Shown here: in pieces, positions 27,685 through 37,123 of the stretch
Position numbering within the stretch: position 1 is the stretch's first letter
How the letters are laid out: the number at the start of each line of letters is the position of its first letter
Source: Flavobacteriales bacterium
GTDB lineage: Bacteria; Bacteroidota; Bacteroidia; Flavobacteriales_D; Parvicellaceae
Direction: 5' to 3'
Assembly (NCBI GenBank): GCA_018401455.1
Contig: JAGYKU010000006.1
Coordinates: 17,949-81,948, forward strand
Length of the DNA: 64,000 bases
Made by a program: the position numbers and the translations under genes
The notes under the pieces: model-generated
The model's database searches: none
Seen by the model: only the letters and a program-made list of their open reading frames with translations
Told to the model about the DNA's origin: nothing

Positions 27685-27861
27685 ATGTTAGAAATGACAA
27701 AGAATGTTTTGAGAAATGTAAGTTTTGACAGAGCATTATTTCAAAAAGAACTCAAAAAAGCAACTAAATGGATTGCTAAGGACGAATATCATCAACTTAA
27801 AATATGGTGTATGGCATCTTTTGCTATGTACAGTGATATTATTAATGAGGTTTTTGGATAA
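27685..27861 (+). CDS. 58-residue conserved small protein
   Basis: A short gene (MLEMTKNVLRNVSFDRALFQ...) with the pattern 'VL..VSFD..LF.KEL.KA.KW' then 'W.MA.F..Y.D.I.EVF'. This matches a small basic/aromatic cytoplasmic protein I recall as widespread in Bacteroidota but without a named function. The front half is basic and helical and the second half amphipathic. It is encoded tail to tail with the 27868 gene, 6 bases apart. The 180 bases before it are AT-rich, with no other gene seen. Confidence 0.65.
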   Translation: MLEMTKNVLRNVSFDRALFQKELKKATKWIAKDEYHQLKIWCMASFAMYSDIINEVFG

Positions 27862-27867
27862 TTGTAT

Positions 27868-28281
27868 TCAATCTTTCAATAGATTTCTATACCTCTTATC
27901 TTCAATTTTAATTTTTTGCTGAGTGTCTATTATAAAATCCTTGAAATAGTTAACACCTTCAATTACATTTTCGGGAATATATACAAACCTTACAGCATTA
28001 TTATAGATAACGCAAATCAAAGGATTTTCAATTCCACTGTAAACATAAATCGTAAAATATCCATCTTTACTAGTTTTGAAAACTTGTTTTTGTGCAATTC
28101 CATCTCTTTCGTACAAAAGAATTACCTCAACATCTGCTTGTGTTTGGTTTTCGATAAAAACTTTACCGTTTATTCTAGCAGGTCCTAGGGGTAAGGCATT
28201 ATCTTTTTGAGAATGTAAAACAGAACTTAATAATACTAATAAGAATAATAAAAATAAAACTTTTAGATAACTTTTCTTCAT
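27868..28281 (-). CDS. secreted protein with carboxypeptidase-regulatory-like domain, unknown function
   Basis: A 137-residue exported protein. ATG 28281 (MKKSYLKVLFLLFLLVLLSS) gives a clean signal peptide; a TTG six codons earlier is less likely. The mature part has 'INGKVFIENQTQADVEVILLY ... FKTSKDGYFTIYVYSGIENPLICVI', the strand pattern of CarboxypepD_reg/peptidase-associated beta-sandwich domains that decorate many envelope proteins of this phylum. The rest is unassigned. It converges on the 58-residue gene, and its start is 32 bases from the end of the biotin carrier gene, so the two may share a transcript. Confidence 0.65.
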   Translation of the reverse strand: MKKSYLKVLFLLFLLVLLSSVLHSQKDNALPLGPARINGKVFIENQTQADVEVILLYERDGIAQKQVFKTSKDGYFTIYVYSGIENPLICVIYNNAVRFVYIPENVIEGVNYFKDFIIDTQQKIKIEDKRYRNLLKD

Positions 28282-28313
28282 ATTAAAAGGTTGGTGCAAA
28301 TTTAGTGCAAAAA

Positions 28314-28829
28314 CTACTCAAAATTCACTAAAACCTTGTTTTTCTCTACTGTATCCCCTTTAGCAATTTCAATGCTTTTGATAATTCCATCAATTGGTGA
28401 CTTGAGTAAGTTTTCCATTTTCATAGCTTCCAACACAACCAATCCGTCATCTTTTTTCACTTCCTGACCAACGGCAATTTTTACATCAATTACTACACCT
28501 GGCATTGGCGCTTTCATATCGTTTACTTTCTTCACTGCTCCTACTCCCATTCCGAGAGATTTCAACAATACATCGTATTCGTCTTCTTGAGAAATTTCAA
28601 GAATATCACCATTTATTTTGAGTGTCAATTGTTTTAAATCTGTGTCAATTTTCAATAGTTTAACGGAATATTTCTTTCCGTTCTGTTCTACTAGAAAATC
28701 GTTTTCATTATTTTTTGAAATAATATTAACACTAACCTCTTTGCCATCAAAATTTCCTTTCAAAGGATTTCTTTTATCTGCTTCGTAAGACAATTTTAAA
28801 TTGCCATCAATAGTTGAATTTATTCTCAT
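28314..28829 (-). CDS. biotin carboxyl carrier protein/domain of an acyl-CoA carboxylase
   Basis: A 171-residue protein whose C-terminal half is a biotinyl domain: 'MPGVVIDVKIAVGQEVKKDDGLVVLEAMKMENLL' with biotinyl-Lys137 in EAMKME and the closing 'GDTVEKNKVLVNFE'. The first 90 residues are a beta-rich region of the kind fused before this domain in propionyl-/methylcrotonyl-type carboxylases. It would carry CO2 as carboxybiotin between biotin carboxylase and carboxyltransferase subunits. No other carboxylase subunit is in the window, so the substrate cannot be fixed. It is divergent from the M1 peptidase gene. Confidence 0.88.
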   Translation of the reverse strand: MRINSTIDGNLKLSYEADKRNPLKGNFDGKEVSVNIISKNNENDFLVEQNGKKYSVKLLKIDTDLKQLTLKINGDILEISQEDEYDVLLKSLGMGVGAVKKVNDMKAPMPGVVIDVKIAVGQEVKKDDGLVVLEAMKMENLLKSPIDGIIKSIEIAKGDTVEKNKVLVNFE

Positions 28830-28884
28830 AATAAATGTATTTTACCTTCAATCCAAATTCAATAGTTTAATTTAAACTTTGTAA

Positions 28885-28892
28885 TATCTTTG
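28885..28892 (+). promoter_or_regulatory. -7 box (TATCTTTG) of the M1 aminopeptidase gene
   Basis: TATCTTTG matches TAnnTTTG and lies 29 bases before the ATG at 28922. A -33 TTG at normal distance is not evident. Confidence 0.4.
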
Positions 28893-28921
28893 CGATTGAT
28901 TTTACAAATTTATAATTAAAA

Positions 28922-31588
28922 ATGAACAAAAAAATAATTACCATCATTATTACTTCGATTTTTCTCTCAAGTTGTTTCGTAAAGAAAACTTCAGAAACTG
29001 TTTCAACAACTCAAGAAACTTTAGAAAAAGAAGAGGTTAAACTACCAAAAAAACAAGAGGTTTACAACCCTTCCAACACGATTGTAAATGATTTGATTCA
29101 TACAGAACTTCATGTAGATTTTAACTGGAAAGCTAAGCAATTAAACGGTACAGCAACTCTTACTTTTCAACCCTATGCATACGATACTGATAGTTTGATA
29201 CTAGATGCAAAAGCAATGGACATCTTCAGTGTTTTTATTGAGTTTGATTCTTTAAAGGGTTATGCTCTACAATATAAATACGATGGTTGGAAACTTAGAA
29301 TAGGATTACCTAAAAAATATAAAAAAGGTGAGTCATATAAAATTGTCATTGAATATGTTGCAAACCCTGAAAAAGTAGAACAAATGGGAAGTAGTGCCAT
29401 TGCAGAAGCCAAAGGTTTATACTTTATCAATCACGATGGAAGCAACCCTAAAAAACACCAAGAAATATGGACTCAAGGCGAAACAGAATCTAGCAGTACT
29501 TGGTTTCCTACTATAGACTCTCCCAATGAAAAAACAACTCAAGAAATTTATATTACCGTTCAAGATAAATTCCAAACACTTTCTAATGGATTATTAGTTG
29601 AATCCAAACAAAATGATGACGGTACAAGAACTGATTATTGGAAAATGGACTTGCCTCATGCACCTTATTTATTTTTTATGGGAATTGGTGAATATGCTAT
29701 CGTGAAAGATACTTGGACTAAAAAAGATGGAACTGAAATGGAGGTGAGCTACTATGTTGAAAAAGAATACGAACCTTATGCAAGAGACATCTTTGGTAAA
29801 ACGCCCAAAATGATACAATATTTTTCTGATTTATTGGGAGTTGAATATCCTTGGGCCAAATATAGTCAAATAGTAGGAAGAGATTACGTGTCTGGAGCAA
29901 TGGAAAATACAACAGCAACTTTGCATGGTGAATTTCTGTATCAAACCAAAAGAGAATTGATAGACGATAATAATGAGTCAATTATTGCACACGAATTGTT
30001 CCATCATTGGTTTGGAGATTTAGTAACTTGTGAAAGCTGGGCAAACCTTCCATTGAACGAATCTTTTGCCAATTATAGTCAGTTTCTTTGGGATGAGTAC
30101 GAACATGGAAGAATGGAAGCGGACAAAAACGCTTATGACGAAATGGATGGGTACTTTCTATCTGCGCAACAAGGAGGACATGTAGATATGATTCGTTTTG
30201 ATTATGCTAGCAGAGAAGATATGTTTGACGGACATTCTTACAACAAAGGAGGAAGAATTTTGCATATGCTTAGAACTCATTTGGGTGATGAAGTTTTCTT
30301 CGAAGCATTGAAAAATTACCTAACAGAAAATGCTTTCAAAGCCACAGAAATTCACGAATTGAGAATGCAATTTGAAAAAGCAAGCGGACAAGATTTAAAC
30401 TGGTTTTTCAATCAATGGTTTTTGGCAAGCGGACACCCTTTGGTGACGATAGACCAAAAATACGATGAAGCAACAAAAGAATTGACAGTTTCAATTAATC
30501 AAACACAAGATTTTGAAAAGTGGCCTTTATACCAATTGCCGATTCAAATTGATATTTATACCAATGGAAGTGTGAGAACAGAAAATGTATGGATAAAAAA
30601 TGAATTGAACGATTTTACATTCAAATTAAATCAAGCACCAGATTTGGTAAATGTAGATGCCACAAAAACAACATTATGGTTAAAAAAAGACAATAAATCC
30701 ACAGAACAATGGATTTACCAATTGAATAATGCGCCACTTTGGCTAGATAAAAAAGAAGCTTTCGATAAATTAGAAAAAAGTTCGAATCCTGATGCTATAG
30801 CAGCGATTCAAAAAGCATTAAACCATGAATTTTATGACGTAAGATTGATGGCCTTGAAATCATTGAAAGGTGCTTTAAACAAAAATAAAGAAGCATTAAA
30901 GCCAGTTGTTTCAAAAATGGCAACATCAGATGTTCATCCAAAAGTGAGAAAAAAATCTATTGATGTATTGGCGAAAAACTTCCAAGACGCAACTTTTTTA
31001 AATCCAATTTTGGAAAAAACATTCAAAGATTCTTCATATAGTGTTTTAGGGGCAACCATAAATGCCTATGCAACATTAAATGGAAAAGATGCGCTCAAAA
31101 GAACCAAAGAATATGAAAAAGAAGAAAGCAGTTCAGTTCAATTAGCTGTTGCAAGCGTTTATGCTGATTATGGCGATGAAACTAATCATGATTTCTTTAC
31201 TGAAAATGTAGAATCATTTAATGGGTTCAATCAATATTCATTTTTGTCGTCATATTTTAAATTTTTAATGAACCAAAAAGATGCAATAACTGCCAAAGGA
31301 ATTCCTGTTTTTGAGAACGTAATAGAAAGTGACGGTATTTGGTTTGCCAGATTAGCAGGTTTTCAATTGCTTGCTGGGTTACAATCTCATTTTGACAAAA
31401 GAGTAAACGAAATCAACAACGATATTGCTAGTTTGGAAAAAGAAGGCGGAGATATCTCTATGAAAGTTGCACAACTGGAAAAAGACAAGAACTTTTGTGT
31501 TTCAAAATCTCAAGAGATTAGTAAAAAATTAGAAACATTAAGAGGAAAAGAAACTGATCCAAACTTATTGAAGTATTTGCCCAAATAA
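28922..31588 (+). CDS. M1 family metallo-aminopeptidase, lipoprotein
   Basis: An 888-residue envelope peptidase that removes N-terminal residues from peptides. The signal (MNKKIITIIITSIFLSSC) ends at a lipobox Cys, so it is lipid-anchored. The M1 features are in order: GAMEN (exopeptidase loop), HELFH at residues 357-361 with the third zinc ligand Glu380 in NESFAN 19 residues on, and the 'YNKGGRILHML' segment. A HEAT-like helical C-terminal half (about 590-880) follows, longer than in minimal M1 enzymes, ending with a coiled coil. It is a single-gene unit, convergent with mfd. Confidence 0.92.
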   Translation: MNKKIITIIITSIFLSSCFVKKTSETVSTTQETLEKEEVKLPKKQEVYNPSNTIVNDLIHTELHVDFNWKAKQLNGTATLTFQPYAYDTDSLILDAKAMDIFSVFIEFDSLKGYALQYKYDGWKLRIGLPKKYKKGESYKIVIEYVANPEKVEQMGSSAIAEAKGLYFINHDGSNPKKHQEIWTQGETESSSTWFPTIDSPNEKTTQEIYITVQDKFQTLSNGLLVESKQNDDGTRTDYWKMDLPHAPYLFFMGIGEYAIVKDTWTKKDGTEMEVSYYVEKEYEPYARDIFGKTPKMIQYFSDLLGVEYPWAKYSQIVGRDYVSGAMENTTATLHGEFLYQTKRELIDDNNESIIAHELFHHWFGDLVTCESWANLPLNESFANYSQFLWDEYEHGRMEADKNAYDEMDGYFLSAQQGGHVDMIRFDYASREDMFDGHSYNKGGRILHMLRTHLGDEVFFEALKNYLTENAFKATEIHELRMQFEKASGQDLNWFFNQWFLASGHPLVTIDQKYDEATKELTVSINQTQDFEKWPLYQLPIQIDIYTNGSVRTENVWIKNELNDFTFKLNQAPDLVNVDATKTTLWLKKDNKSTEQWIYQLNNAPLWLDKKEAFDKLEKSSNPDAIAAIQKALNHEFYDVRLMALKSLKGALNKNKEALKPVVSKMATSDVHPKVRKKSIDVLAKNFQDATFLNPILEKTFKDSSYSVLGATINAYATLNGKDALKRTKEYEKEESSSVQLAVASVYADYGDETNHDFFTENVESFNGFNQYSFLSSYFKFLMNQKDAITAKGIPVFENVIESDGIWFARLAGFQLLAGLQSHFDKRVNEINNDIASLEKEGGDISMKVAQLEKDKNFCVSKSQEISKKLETLRGKETDPNLLKYLPK

Positions 31589-31614
31589 AAATATTTAGAC
31601 CATTAAAAAATGTT

Positions 31615-34600
31615 TTAAGCAATCTCACTCAAAAGATGATAAGCTTGTTTGATGTTATTTACATTATCAAATCGCATTCTTAACTTATCATTCTTTTCAG
31701 CCATATCTGCTTTGTGATGATTGAATTTAATGTATTCCAATACTTTAGTAAATTTATCCGATTGGTAATAATTTGAATTTTGATTAGACACAAATGTTCC
31801 TATCAAAATGTTTCGCTTCAAAACCAATTTTTCAAAACCAATGTCTTTTGCCATCCACCTTAATTGTATAGCCAAAAGCAATGCTTCTGCTTCTCTAGGG
31901 ATATCGCCAAATCGGTCTTTAAGTTTTGCCTTGAATAAGGTTAATTCTTCTTCCGATTTCACACCGTCTAATTCTGTGTACAAACTCAATCTTTCTGTCA
32001 CGTCATTCACATAATCATCTGGAATGACAAGGTTCAAATCTGTTTCCAAACTACATTCATCCAAGAAAGGTCTGTTGGCAATTTCGTCTTTAAATAATTC
32101 TTTAAAGTCTGTTTCTTTTAATTCTTGAATCGCTTCGTCCAATATTTTTTGATAGGTATCAAAACCAATTTCACTGATAAATCCACTTTGGTTTCCTCCC
32201 AATAAATCTCCTGCTCCTCTGATATCTAAATCGCGCATCGCAATATTAAATCCACTGCCTAAATCCGAAAATTGTGCAATGGCATTCATCCTTTTTCGCG
32301 CTTCAGGAGTGAGTAACGAAACTGGCGGAGTAAACATATAGGCAAATGCTTTTTTGTTGCTACGACCTACTCTTCCTCTTAATTGGTGCAAATCACTCAA
32401 ACCAAATTGATGCGCATTATTAATGATTATTGTATTTGCATTGGCAATGTCAATTCCTGCTTCTATAATTGTAGTGGCTACCAAAACATCATACATACCT
32501 TCCATAAAATCCATAATCACTGCCTCGAGTTTATTGCCTTCCATTTGTCCGTGACCAATGGCAACTCTTACATCTGGACATATTCGCGAAATCATTCCTG
32601 CAACTTCTTTGATGTTTTGCACCCTGTTATTTACAAAATAAACTTGCCCTCCTCTTTGCACTTCATATTGGATAGCGTCTCTTATGGTTTCTTCACTATA
32701 GGATTGAATGATGGTATCTATTGGATAACGATTCGGTGGTGGCGTTTTGATGACTGTCAAATCTCTTGCGTTCATCAAACTAAATTGTAAAGTTCTTGGA
32801 ATTGGAGTAGCAGTAAGCGTGAGCGTGTCCACGTTTTCTTTGAGGGTTTTGAGTTTGTCTTTGACTCCTACACCAAATTTTTGCTCTTCATCAATTACCA
32901 AAAGCCCTAAATCTTTGAACTCTACTCCTTTTCCTGCCAATCTGTGTGTACCAATGATGATGTCTAATTTTCCTTCTTTTAATTTTTTAAAGGTTTCGTT
33001 GTTCTTTTTGGTAGATTTAAAACGATTTACATAATCTACACTTACAGGAAAATCCTTCAATCTTTCAGAGAAAGTTTGAAAATGCTGAAATGCGAGTACT
33101 GTTGTTGGAACCAAAATAGCCGCTTGTTTTCCATCAAGAACAGCTTTAAAAGCGGCTCTTATTGCCACTTCTGTTTTGCCAAAACCAACATCTCCACAGA
33201 TTAATAAATCCATTGGAGTGTCTTTTTCCATTTCTTCTTTTACTTTCTGTGTAGCAACGATTTGGTCTGGTGTATCTTCATATATAAACGAAGCTTCCAA
33301 CTCATTTTGCATATAATTGTCTGGAGAAAACGCAAACCCTTTGCTGGCTTTTCTTTTGGCGTATAATTGAATTAAATCAAATGCTACTTCTTTGATTTGT
33401 TTTTTGGCTTTAGACTTAGCGGCAGACCAAGCTGGCGAACCCAATTTATTCAAAGTAGGCTGCGTTCCTTCTTTTCCTGAGAACTTACTTATTCTGTGCA
33501 ATGAATGAATACTCACATAAAGTATATCGCCACCTTTGTACTCCAGTCTCACCGCTTCTTGCAGTCTTCCATTGGCATCAATTTTTTCTAAACCAGAAAA
33601 TTTTCCAACTCCGTGATCGATATGCACTACAAAATCTCCTTTTTGCAAGTCGTAAATTTCTTTCAGTGTAAATGCTTGTTCGGATTTTTTGTATCCTTCT
33701 TTCAACCTGAATTTATGATACCTTTCAAATATTTGATGATCAGTATAACAAGCAATTTTTAAATCTCTATCAATAAAACCTTCGTGAATATTTAGTAACA
33801 GCGGAGCGTATTTCACATCTTTTCCGATGTCTTTGAAAATGGTGTCTAATCGTTGTAATTGCTTGTCACTATTCGAACAAACTACATTGATATACTCTTG
33901 TTTTGATTTCTCGTTGAGATCTTCAATAAGTAGGTCGAAATTCTTGTTGAATGTAGGTTGTACACTTTGATTGAAAAGAACTTCTGTGGCTTCTTTGAAG
34001 TAAAAAACACTACCGAATTCTACTACTTGATGTTGTTCGATTTGTCTTTGAAAATCTACTGGAGCCAAATACAATTCTGCTGGAGTCAACTGTCTAATTT
34101 CACTGTCAATTTTTTCATAAGCATATTGTGCTTTTTCATATCCTTTGAGAATGAGTGTTTGAGCTGCTTCAAGATTTTTAATCCAAATGCAAGTATCTTG
34201 AGGAATGTAATTCAAAAACGATTCTCGTGATTCAGCAATTAATTTTTGAGATACATTGGGAACAATTGTGAATCTTTTCACCGTATTGATAGAAAGTTGG
34301 TCTTCGGGATTAAAAACTCGAATACTCTCTACTTCGTCTCCAAAAAATTCAATCCTGTAAGGCAAATCATTAGAATAAGAATACACATCTACGATTCCTC
34401 CTCTCACAGAAAATTGTCCAGGATGATAAATATAATCTACTTTTTCAAAATCGTATTCAATTAGTAATTCATTGAGAAAATCAATAGAATAATTTTTGCC
34501 TACTTCAACTTCTAGTGTGTTTTTGTCGAGATTTTTTCTGGTGACTACATTTTCTACAATAGCCTCTGGATAGGTAACAATGATGGTATTTTTTCTCCTT

Positions 34601-34950
34601 TTTCGAATCACGCTCAATACTTCTGTTCGTTGAACAATATTGGCATTGTCAATTTCTTCAATTTGATAAGGTCTTCTGTAAGAGGCAGGGTAAAAAAGGA
34701 GTGTTGTACCTCTTTCGTGTCCAGAAATACTTTCAATATTATTAAAAAAATAAGCGGCTTCTTCTTTGTCTGCCAGCATAAACAAATAATTACCCGGATT
34801 TTGAGTAAAAACGCCATTAGCAATAAATGTTTCGGCAGAACCAATCAAACCTTTTGCGTGAATTTTGACTTTCTCTTTTTGTAAGTGACTCACGATGGTT
34901 GAGACCCCTTCGGAAGAATTAAAAATATGCTTGAGTTGTTCTAAATTCAC
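31615..34950 (-). CDS. mfd: transcription-repair coupling factor Mfd
   Basis: Removes RNA polymerase stalled at DNA damage and recruits UvrA. The 1111 residues show the UvrB-homology N-terminal module ('FYPASYRRPYQ', 'PGQFSVRGGIVDVYS'), the RNA-polymerase-interacting domain (LQKGDFVVHIDHGVGKF...G..L....REYLRLEYKGGDILYV type), the RecG-like translocase with Walker A GDVGFGKTEVA near residue 585 and the DEEQ box (VIDEEQKFGV), 'GRVGRSNKKAFAYM', and the TRCF C-terminal domain. Length is typical for Bacteroidota. It starts with GTG at 34950. The S41 protease gene ends 24 bases upstream, so the two are likely cotranscribed. Confidence 0.95.
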   Translation of the reverse strand: MNLEQLKHIFNSSEGVSTIVSHLQKEKVKIHAKGLIGSAETFIANGVFTQNPGNYLFMLADKEEAAYFFNNIESISGHERGTTLLFYPASYRRPYQIEEIDNANIVQRTEVLSVIRKRRKNTIIVTYPEAIVENVVTRKNLDKNTLEVEVGKNYSIDFLNELLIEYDFEKVDYIYHPGQFSVRGGIVDVYSYSNDLPYRIEFFGDEVESIRVFNPEDQLSINTVKRFTIVPNVSQKLIAESRESFLNYIPQDTCIWIKNLEAAQTLILKGYEKAQYAYEKIDSEIRQLTPAELYLAPVDFQRQIEQHQVVEFGSVFYFKEATEVLFNQSVQPTFNKNFDLLIEDLNEKSKQEYINVVCSNSDKQLQRLDTIFKDIGKDVKYAPLLLNIHEGFIDRDLKIACYTDHQIFERYHKFRLKEGYKKSEQAFTLKEIYDLQKGDFVVHIDHGVGKFSGLEKIDANGRLQEAVRLEYKGGDILYVSIHSLHRISKFSGKEGTQPTLNKLGSPAWSAAKSKAKKQIKEVAFDLIQLYAKRKASKGFAFSPDNYMQNELEASFIYEDTPDQIVATQKVKEEMEKDTPMDLLICGDVGFGKTEVAIRAAFKAVLDGKQAAILVPTTVLAFQHFQTFSERLKDFPVSVDYVNRFKSTKKNNETFKKLKEGKLDIIIGTHRLAGKGVEFKDLGLLVIDEEQKFGVGVKDKLKTLKENVDTLTLTATPIPRTLQFSLMNARDLTVIKTPPPNRYPIDTIIQSYSEETIRDAIQYEVQRGGQVYFVNNRVQNIKEVAGMISRICPDVRVAIGHGQMEGNKLEAVIMDFMEGMYDVLVATTIIEAGIDIANANTIIINNAHQFGLSDLHQLRGRVGRSNKKAFAYMFTPPVSLLTPEARKRMNAIAQFSDLGSGFNIAMRDLDIRGAGDLLGGNQSGFISEIGFDTYQKILDEAIQELKETDFKELFKDEIANRPFLDECSLETDLNLVIPDDYVNDVTERLSLYTELDGVKSEEELTLFKAKLKDRFGDIPREAEALLLAIQLRWMAKDIGFEKLVLKRNILIGTFVSNQNSNYYQSDKFTKVLEYIKFNHHKADMAEKNDKLRMRFDNVNNIKQAYHLLSEIA

Positions 34951-34974
34951 TACAATAAAGTTACCAGATTTGAA

Positions 34975-36648
34975 TTACATTTTTTTAAGTTCTTCAATCG
35001 CCACTTGAACTTCTTTGTCGAAAGGAACGTTTACCAAAAATCTTGCTGAAGTATCGAACAAATAAGTAGCGATTTCTGCTTTCAAATTGTTTTTGATGAT
35101 TTCTTTCGAACGATTCAACTCACTTTCGTTTCGGTATATTTTCTCAGTTTTTTCGGCATAGTCCAAAAATTCATCAAGCAATTGATCAGAAATCATAAAA
35201 TTGTCATTGAATGCTACTTCGTCTTTAAAATTAAATTTTGCTCTGTTTTTGTCCAAATAATCAAAAGAGAAATTTCTGTATGCTTCAGAATAATTGAGAG
35301 AAGTCAGATAAAATGATGTGCCTGCGGTGTCTATCGGGACAAAAATATCTGGCATAATTCCTCCGCCACCATAAACTGTTTTTCCTCCTTTGGTGATGAA
35401 TTTTGAGGATTTTTCAAAAACACTACTGTCAATATTTTGCATTTCTCCATTTTCGTATCTATCGTACAAATCAGAATTGTAATCGATGCCTTCACCATAC
35501 GGCTTTTGGATGCTTCTTCCTGTGGGTGTGTAGTATCTGCTTACTGTAAGTCTCAATTCCGAACCATCAGGCAATTGGAAAGGTCTTTGCACCAATCCTT
35601 TTCCAAAAGATCTTCGCCCAATGATGATCGCTCTATCATTGTCTTGAAGCGCTCCCGATACAATTTCACTTGCAGATGCCGAACCGCTGTTGATTAAAAC
35701 CGTAACAGGCATATTTTCGCACTGACCAAATGTTGTAGCGAAAGTTTCTACTTTTGGAGAATTTACGCCTTCTGTATAAACAATCAAATCACCTTTTTTG
35801 AGAAACTCATCCACCACATTGATAGCAGTTTTCATATATCCACCACCATTGTATCTTAGATCCAAAATGACTTTTTTCATCCCTTGATTTTTCAGTTTGG
35901 AAATTGCTTGGTCAAATTCTTTGTCTGTTTGACTAGAAAAAGTTGTGATTCTGATAATTCCAATATCCTCTTCCAAAATGTACGCTACATCTACAGAAGG
36001 TAAAGGAATATCGCCTCTAAAAATAGGATATTCTATTTCTTTTCCATCTCTGATGATGGTAAGTTTTACAGGTGTTCCGAAATCCCCTTTTAGTTTGTCG
36101 TGAACTTGTTTTATATCAATTCCTTTGGAGGCAATATTTTCATCATCCACTTTAATGATTCTATCGCCACTTTGGATGCCAGCCTTTTTGGAAGGTCCAC
36201 CATCTATTACATTCGTAACCATCAATGTATCTCTCAAAATGATAAAACGAATTCCTACGCCTCCAAAATGACCTTGCAATTGTTCGTTGTTTGCAGCCAC
36301 ATCTTCTTGTGCAATGTATGAGGAATGAGGGTCTAATTCTTTGAGCATACTGTTGATAGAAGATTCATAAAGTTTCAATGCATCTACAGAATCTACATAG
36401 TTTTCTTCTATCATTTGAATCACTTCGCTCAATCGAGAAAGTTTTTCTTCACGTTCTATCGTTTCTGTGGATTTGAATTTACTTGCGCCAATATTGTAAA
36501 ACAATACTGCTACCAAAGTCAAAATAATGGGCATCAAATAAATCAGCCATTTCGGTGAATTGGGCTCATTATTACCATTACCTCCGCTAGACTTCTTTTC
36601 TACACGAATGTATTGCTCTACTTTTATATTATCGAATGAGTCGCTCAT
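34975..36648 (-). CDS. S41 family C-terminal processing peptidase
   Basis: A 557-residue membrane-anchored serine protease. One hydrophobic helix near residues 33-52 anchors it, with the rest periplasmic. A PDZ domain follows (GGVGIRFIILRDTLMVTNVIDGGPSKKAGIQSGDRI), then the S41 core: 'LRYNGGGYMKTAINVVDEF', the nucleophile region 'INSGSASASEIVSGALQD' near residue 325 and the catalytic Lys in 'GRRSFGKGLVQ'. It trims C-termini of envelope proteins. Its ATG directly follows the TAA of the deaminase gene with no gap, so they are translationally linked. Confidence 0.93.
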   Translation of the reverse strand: MSDSFDNIKVEQYIRVEKKSSGGNGNNEPNSPKWLIYLMPIILTLVAVLFYNIGASKFKSTETIEREEKLSRLSEVIQMIEENYVDSVDALKLYESSINSMLKELDPHSSYIAQEDVAANNEQLQGHFGGVGIRFIILRDTLMVTNVIDGGPSKKAGIQSGDRIIKVDDENIASKGIDIKQVHDKLKGDFGTPVKLTIIRDGKEIEYPIFRGDIPLPSVDVAYILEEDIGIIRITTFSSQTDKEFDQAISKLKNQGMKKVILDLRYNGGGYMKTAINVVDEFLKKGDLIVYTEGVNSPKVETFATTFGQCENMPVTVLINSGSASASEIVSGALQDNDRAIIIGRRSFGKGLVQRPFQLPDGSELRLTVSRYYTPTGRSIQKPYGEGIDYNSDLYDRYENGEMQNIDSSVFEKSSKFITKGGKTVYGGGGIMPDIFVPIDTAGTSFYLTSLNYSEAYRNFSFDYLDKNRAKFNFKDEVAFNDNFMISDQLLDEFLDYAEKTEKIYRNESELNRSKEIIKNNLKAEIATYLFDTSARFLVNVPFDKEVQVAIEELKKM

Positions 36649-37077
36649 TTAGTCTATTTCGTTTATGTGTACTACTTCCACACCTGCTTTCTCCAAAAAT
36701 TTTAATCCCTCATCATCTTTATATCCATTGATATACACTAATCTTTTGATTCCTGCTTGGTGTACTAATTTTGAGCATTCTCTACAAGGAGAAAGTGTTA
36801 AGTACAATGTTGCACCTTTGCACCCTTGTGTACTAGAGGCTACTTTCAGAATGGCATTAGCCTCTGCGTGAAGCACATACCATTTGGTGTAACCTTCTTC
36901 GTCTTCGCAAGGGTTTTCAAAACCTGTTGGTGTTCCGTTGAATCCATCAGAAATAATCATTCTATCTTTAACAATAATAGCGCCTACTTGTTTTCTTTGG
37001 CAATGAGATAATTTTGCCCATTCTTTTGCCATTCGCAAATAGGCTTTATCAAATTTTAACTGTTTTTCTGGTTTCAA
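36649..37077 (-). CDS. deoxycytidylate (dCMP) deaminase family protein
   Basis: Converts dCMP to dUMP for thymidylate synthesis. The 142 residues have both zinc motifs: His70-Ala-Glu72 in 'VLHAEANAILK' and the PCxxC motif in 'LSPCRECSKLV'. 'DGFNGTPTGFENPCEDEEG' is typical of the dCMP/ComE-type deaminases. It begins at a TTG (37075-37077, MKPEKQLKFDKAYL), which fits the family's start; I see no better ATG. It leads the deaminase-S41-mfd run; leuS ends 46 bases upstream. Confidence 0.9.
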   Translation of the reverse strand: MKPEKQLKFDKAYLRMAKEWAKLSHCQRKQVGAIIVKDRMIISDGFNGTPTGFENPCEDEEGYTKWYVLHAEANAILKVASSTQGCKGATLYLTLSPCRECSKLVHQAGIKRLVYINGYKDDEGLKFLEKAGVEVVHINEID

Positions 37078-37123
37078 TGGTTTTTATTTTTTTAACGGAC
37101 TACAAATAAATACAAAATTATCG

